Source: a virus. Taken from it: a DNA stretch of 52,264 bases. The stretch is from positions 1-52,264 of the IMG/VR virus record IMGVR_UViG_3300027859_000026; one strand, written 5' to 3'. Below, piece by piece: positions 50,781 to 52,264 of this stretch. A program made the position numbers and the translations under genes. The notes under the pieces were generated by a model. That model was not told where the DNA came from. It searched no databases and saw only the letters and a program-made list of their open reading frames with translations. Each line of letters opens with the position of its first letter. The stretch's first letter is position 1.

Positions 50781-51213
50781 TATCTAGAAACTTCACGTTA
50801 TCAAACTTACTTAACACTGAAGGGTCTAAATTTTCTTCAACATTAATAACTACTAAATCAAATTTTAATCCACCTGATATTTCCGATAAGAAGCTTTTAA
50901 AGTTTAATACATTATCTTTATCTAAATTTTTTAGAAGATATGTTATGTTTGCAGTATCTTCTTCATTATAATTTTCTGATTTTTTGTTTTTCTCAACTAA
51001 GTTTCTTATCATCTTTTGAATTTGTAAAGATATTATAGTATCTGAAGGAACATGACCAAAGGGATCGCTCTTAGATAATCTATCACAAACTTCATTGTAA
51101 GAAATAATTTGATTTTTTGTTTTGTCAAAATCTTCTTGCTTTCTTATTTCTTTAGCAAGTTTATTAAATTGAGTTTTATTTTTGCACCAAATACAATCAA
51201 CTTTTAATTTCAT
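50773..51213 (-). CDS. CxxC hypothetical protein near hub genes (146 aa)
   Basis: I chose the ATG at 51213 (MKLKVDCIWCKNKTQF) because it overlaps the previous stop by 17 nt; the 15-residue longer start at 51258 is a GTG deep in the preceding gene. CIWCKNKTQFNKLAKEIRKQ contains one CxxC. A later helical section (DTIISLQIQKMIRNLVEKNK) and a terminal EEN/DFDL region follow (KFDLVVINVEENLDPSVL). It resembles phage hub-assembly proteins with a CxxC start. The function is unknown. Confidence 0.65.
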   Translation of the reverse strand: MKLKVDCIWCKNKTQFNKLAKEIRKQEDFDKTKNQIISYNEVCDRLSKSDPFGHVPSDTIISLQIQKMIRNLVEKNKKSENYNEEDTANITYLLKNLDKDNVLNFKSFLSEISGGLKFDLVVINVEENLDPSVLSKFDNVKFLDND

Positions 51214-51541
51214 ATTTACTGAGTTGTTTTTTATACCTATCAAGAAGTCTTTCAGCACTAGTTATTCTGCCTTTTAATTCGGCTGCCGTTAACTCTTCTA
51301 ATTTTTTAGGTTTTGGAGTGACCTTTATTTCTAATTTTTTAGGGTCTAGGTCACTTCCTTTTTCTAAACCAACGTCTAAACATATATCATTTAAAAATTT
51401 TAATCTATTTTTAAAATCAGCATCTTCATCGAAAACATATAGTGTTCTAGAAGTGTATATTTCTCCAGCTCCATTAATGTTATCATCTTCTAATATTTTG
51501 ACAACACCATTATCAGCTATTTCTATGTCGATATTAGTCAT
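51197..51541 (-). CDS. Hypothetical protein (114 aa)
   Basis: The family is not recognised. Residues 1-60 are acidic and beta/alpha (IDIEIADNGVVKILEDDNIN, TLYVFDEDADFKNRLKFL), then a basic stretch (DPKKLEIKVTPKPKKLEEL) and a C-terminal helix (ELKGRITSAERLLDRYKKQL). The start overlaps the previous gene by 8 nt. The run of overlapping short genes at 50773-52264 suggests one coupled operon with unknown, possibly assembly-related, members. Confidence 0.7.
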   Translation of the reverse strand: MTNIDIEIADNGVVKILEDDNINGAGEIYTSRTLYVFDEDADFKNRLKFLNDICLDVGLEKGSDLDPKKLEIKVTPKPKKLEELTAAELKGRITSAERLLDRYKKQLSKYEIKS

Positions 51542-51908
51542 TCTTTTTACTTCTTTTTTGTAGCGAAGTTTGAGCTTTTAACTCTAATTTTTTTGCTTGT
51601 TTTCTATCTGCTCTATAATTTTCTGTTTTAACAGATCGCAGAGCAAATGCTTCTTCCAAAAAACCTAACTCTTCAGTATTGTGTCCTTTTTCTTTCATTT
51701 TTTCTAGATACTGTACTGATAAATGTTCTAATCTTTCATATCTTGCAGTTTCAATTTCTTCAAGCATTTTTTCATGCTTTGCTCTGCCTTCCTCTCTATT
51801 TCTTTTTCTAAACTCAATTCGAGTAGGGTCCATAAATTGCAATTCACTTAATTTTTTAAGTACTCCTAATTGCCTAAACATTCTTCTCTTTTCTCTTCTA
51901 TTACTCAT
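51534..51908 (-). CDS. Basic helical hypothetical protein (124 aa)
   Basis: The protein is extremely charged, with an arginine- and lysine-rich N-terminus (MSNRREKRRMFRQLGVLKKL), then a predicted long helix (RIEFRKRNREEGRAKHEKML and following, ERLEHLSVQYLEKMKEKGHN). The C-terminus is again basic (RADRKQAKKLELKAQTSLQK). It could be a coiled-coil assembly or nucleic-acid-binding protein. No family is recognised. It overlaps both neighbours by 8 nt. Confidence 0.7.
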   Translation of the reverse strand: MSNRREKRRMFRQLGVLKKLSELQFMDPTRIEFRKRNREEGRAKHEKMLEEIETARYERLEHLSVQYLEKMKEKGHNTEELGFLEEAFALRSVKTENYRADRKQAKKLELKAQTSLQKRSKKND

Positions 51909-52264
51909 AGGTTTTTGATATTTGGGTTTTTACTTGATTTTTAATATCGTCAATTATATTATTTATTTGATTTTCTACATGATAGTCTAGTCCTTCTAAA
52001 AGTTCTTCTTCTCCTAATTCGTCTTTTAAAGCATTAAACACTGTTTTTCCAGGAACGTTAACTCCTATTTTAATTTCAAAATTTGTCTTTTTCTTTTTAC
52101 TTAGCTTGGAAACTATACTAGATATAATAGAACTACTGCTAGCAGCAGTCTCTTCTTCGGCTACATACGAAGGGTCATCACCGGTTACTGGAACTTTCCT
52201 ACTGTTTTCTACTTTTTCCATTTTTTCTGGGGTATCCGCAAAAACAGGTTTTGCAACGCTAGCA
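51901..52264 (-). CDS. C-terminal part of a gene cut by the window edge
   Basis: The frame is open to the end of the window. An internal ATG at 52221 could be a start, but upstream codons read ASVAKPVFADTPEK without a stop, so the gene probably begins outside. The visible part has a Ser-rich segment (VAEEETAASSSSIISSIVSK) and a helical C-terminus (LLEGLDYHVENQINNIIDDI, then KNQVKTQISKTYE). The family is not recognised. Confidence 0.6.
   Translation of the reverse strand, partial: ASVAKPVFADTPEKMEKVENSRKVPVTGDDPSYVAEEETAASSSSIISSIVSKLSKKKKTNFEIKIGVNVPGKTVFNALKDELGEEELLEGLDYHVENQINNIIDDIKNQVKTQISKTYE

Noticed and set aside
1-52264. Stop-codon recoding, CRISPR arrays, insertion sequences and integrase/attachment sites
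   Set aside because: Long uninterrupted ORFs end at ordinary stops with tight gene spacing, so the standard code fits. I saw no regularly spaced repeats, transposase, integrase or flanking direct repeats.

Overview
The window is 52 kb of a T4-like (straboviral-type) myovirus genome, almost certainly one that infects a Bacteroidetes host, most likely a flavobacterium. Every supported gene and RNA lies on the minus strand, so transcription runs from position 52264 down to 1. The T4 core is recognisable: UvsW helicase, a UvsY-like mediator, gp61-type primase, gp32-type ssDNA-binding protein, and the baseplate proteins gp25, gp6, gp53, a gp5-type OB-fold spike and a gp27-type hub. The Bacteroidetes link is an inference from AT-rich sequence, A/T-rich leaders with essentially no Shine-Dalgarno motifs, one TAnnTTTG-like promoter and a Bacteroidetes-like tmRNA. 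The standard genetic code holds, with intact ORFs up to 1582 codons.

Layout in transcription order. (1) 52264-43165: small unknown genes, then tail and baseplate-hub genes (tube-cap-like proteins, gp53, gp27-like, gp5 OB-fold). (2) 43128-40543: a four-S1-domain protein and an amidoligase-like enzyme with a pentapeptide-like tail. (3) 40541-18212: a neck-like protein, gp25, gp6, a gp7-position protein, then very large baseplate-periphery and fibre genes, a collagen-like adhesin, a membrane-anchored coiled-coil protein and a tail-tube-like protein. (4) 18196-16465: a glycine-zipper protein, a RuvC-like resolvase and two small genes. (5) 16464-15928: a gene-free stretch with a tRNA-like RNA whose anticodon arm is greatly enlarged, and a long gp32 leader. 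(6) 15927-11775: the replication/recombination block (gp32, gp61 primase, small gene, UvsY, UvsW). (7) 11733-758: a cluster of mostly unannotated proteins. (8) 1633-995 and 348-10: an apparently structured RNA of unknown class, and a complete tmRNA gene.

The most interesting signal is in region 7 plus the gene at 17828-18196. Many of these proteins begin with, or contain, an aromatic motif of the form FxxFhxE, or carry repeated (I/L/V)xE sites followed by A, G or S. These are the hallmarks of the T4 capsid-targeting sequence and of prohead-protease (gp21) cleavage sites. Several proteins look like beads on a string, with small domains separated by VNE/INE sites. Others join these sites to enzymes: a KxDG ligase-type nucleotidyltransferase, and a ligase-like plus NMN-adenylyltransferase-like fusion with a predicted cleavage site at the joint. 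I infer a set of proteins packaged in the capsid, processed there, and delivered with the DNA.

A second, regulatory signal is the octamer GATATATA. It occurs on the coding strand 19-30 nt before seven start codons and once before the long gp32 leader, and I propose it as the late-promoter core of this phage. A third signal is a repeated terminator/promoter module at about 650-734, 10286-10327 and 17024-17094.
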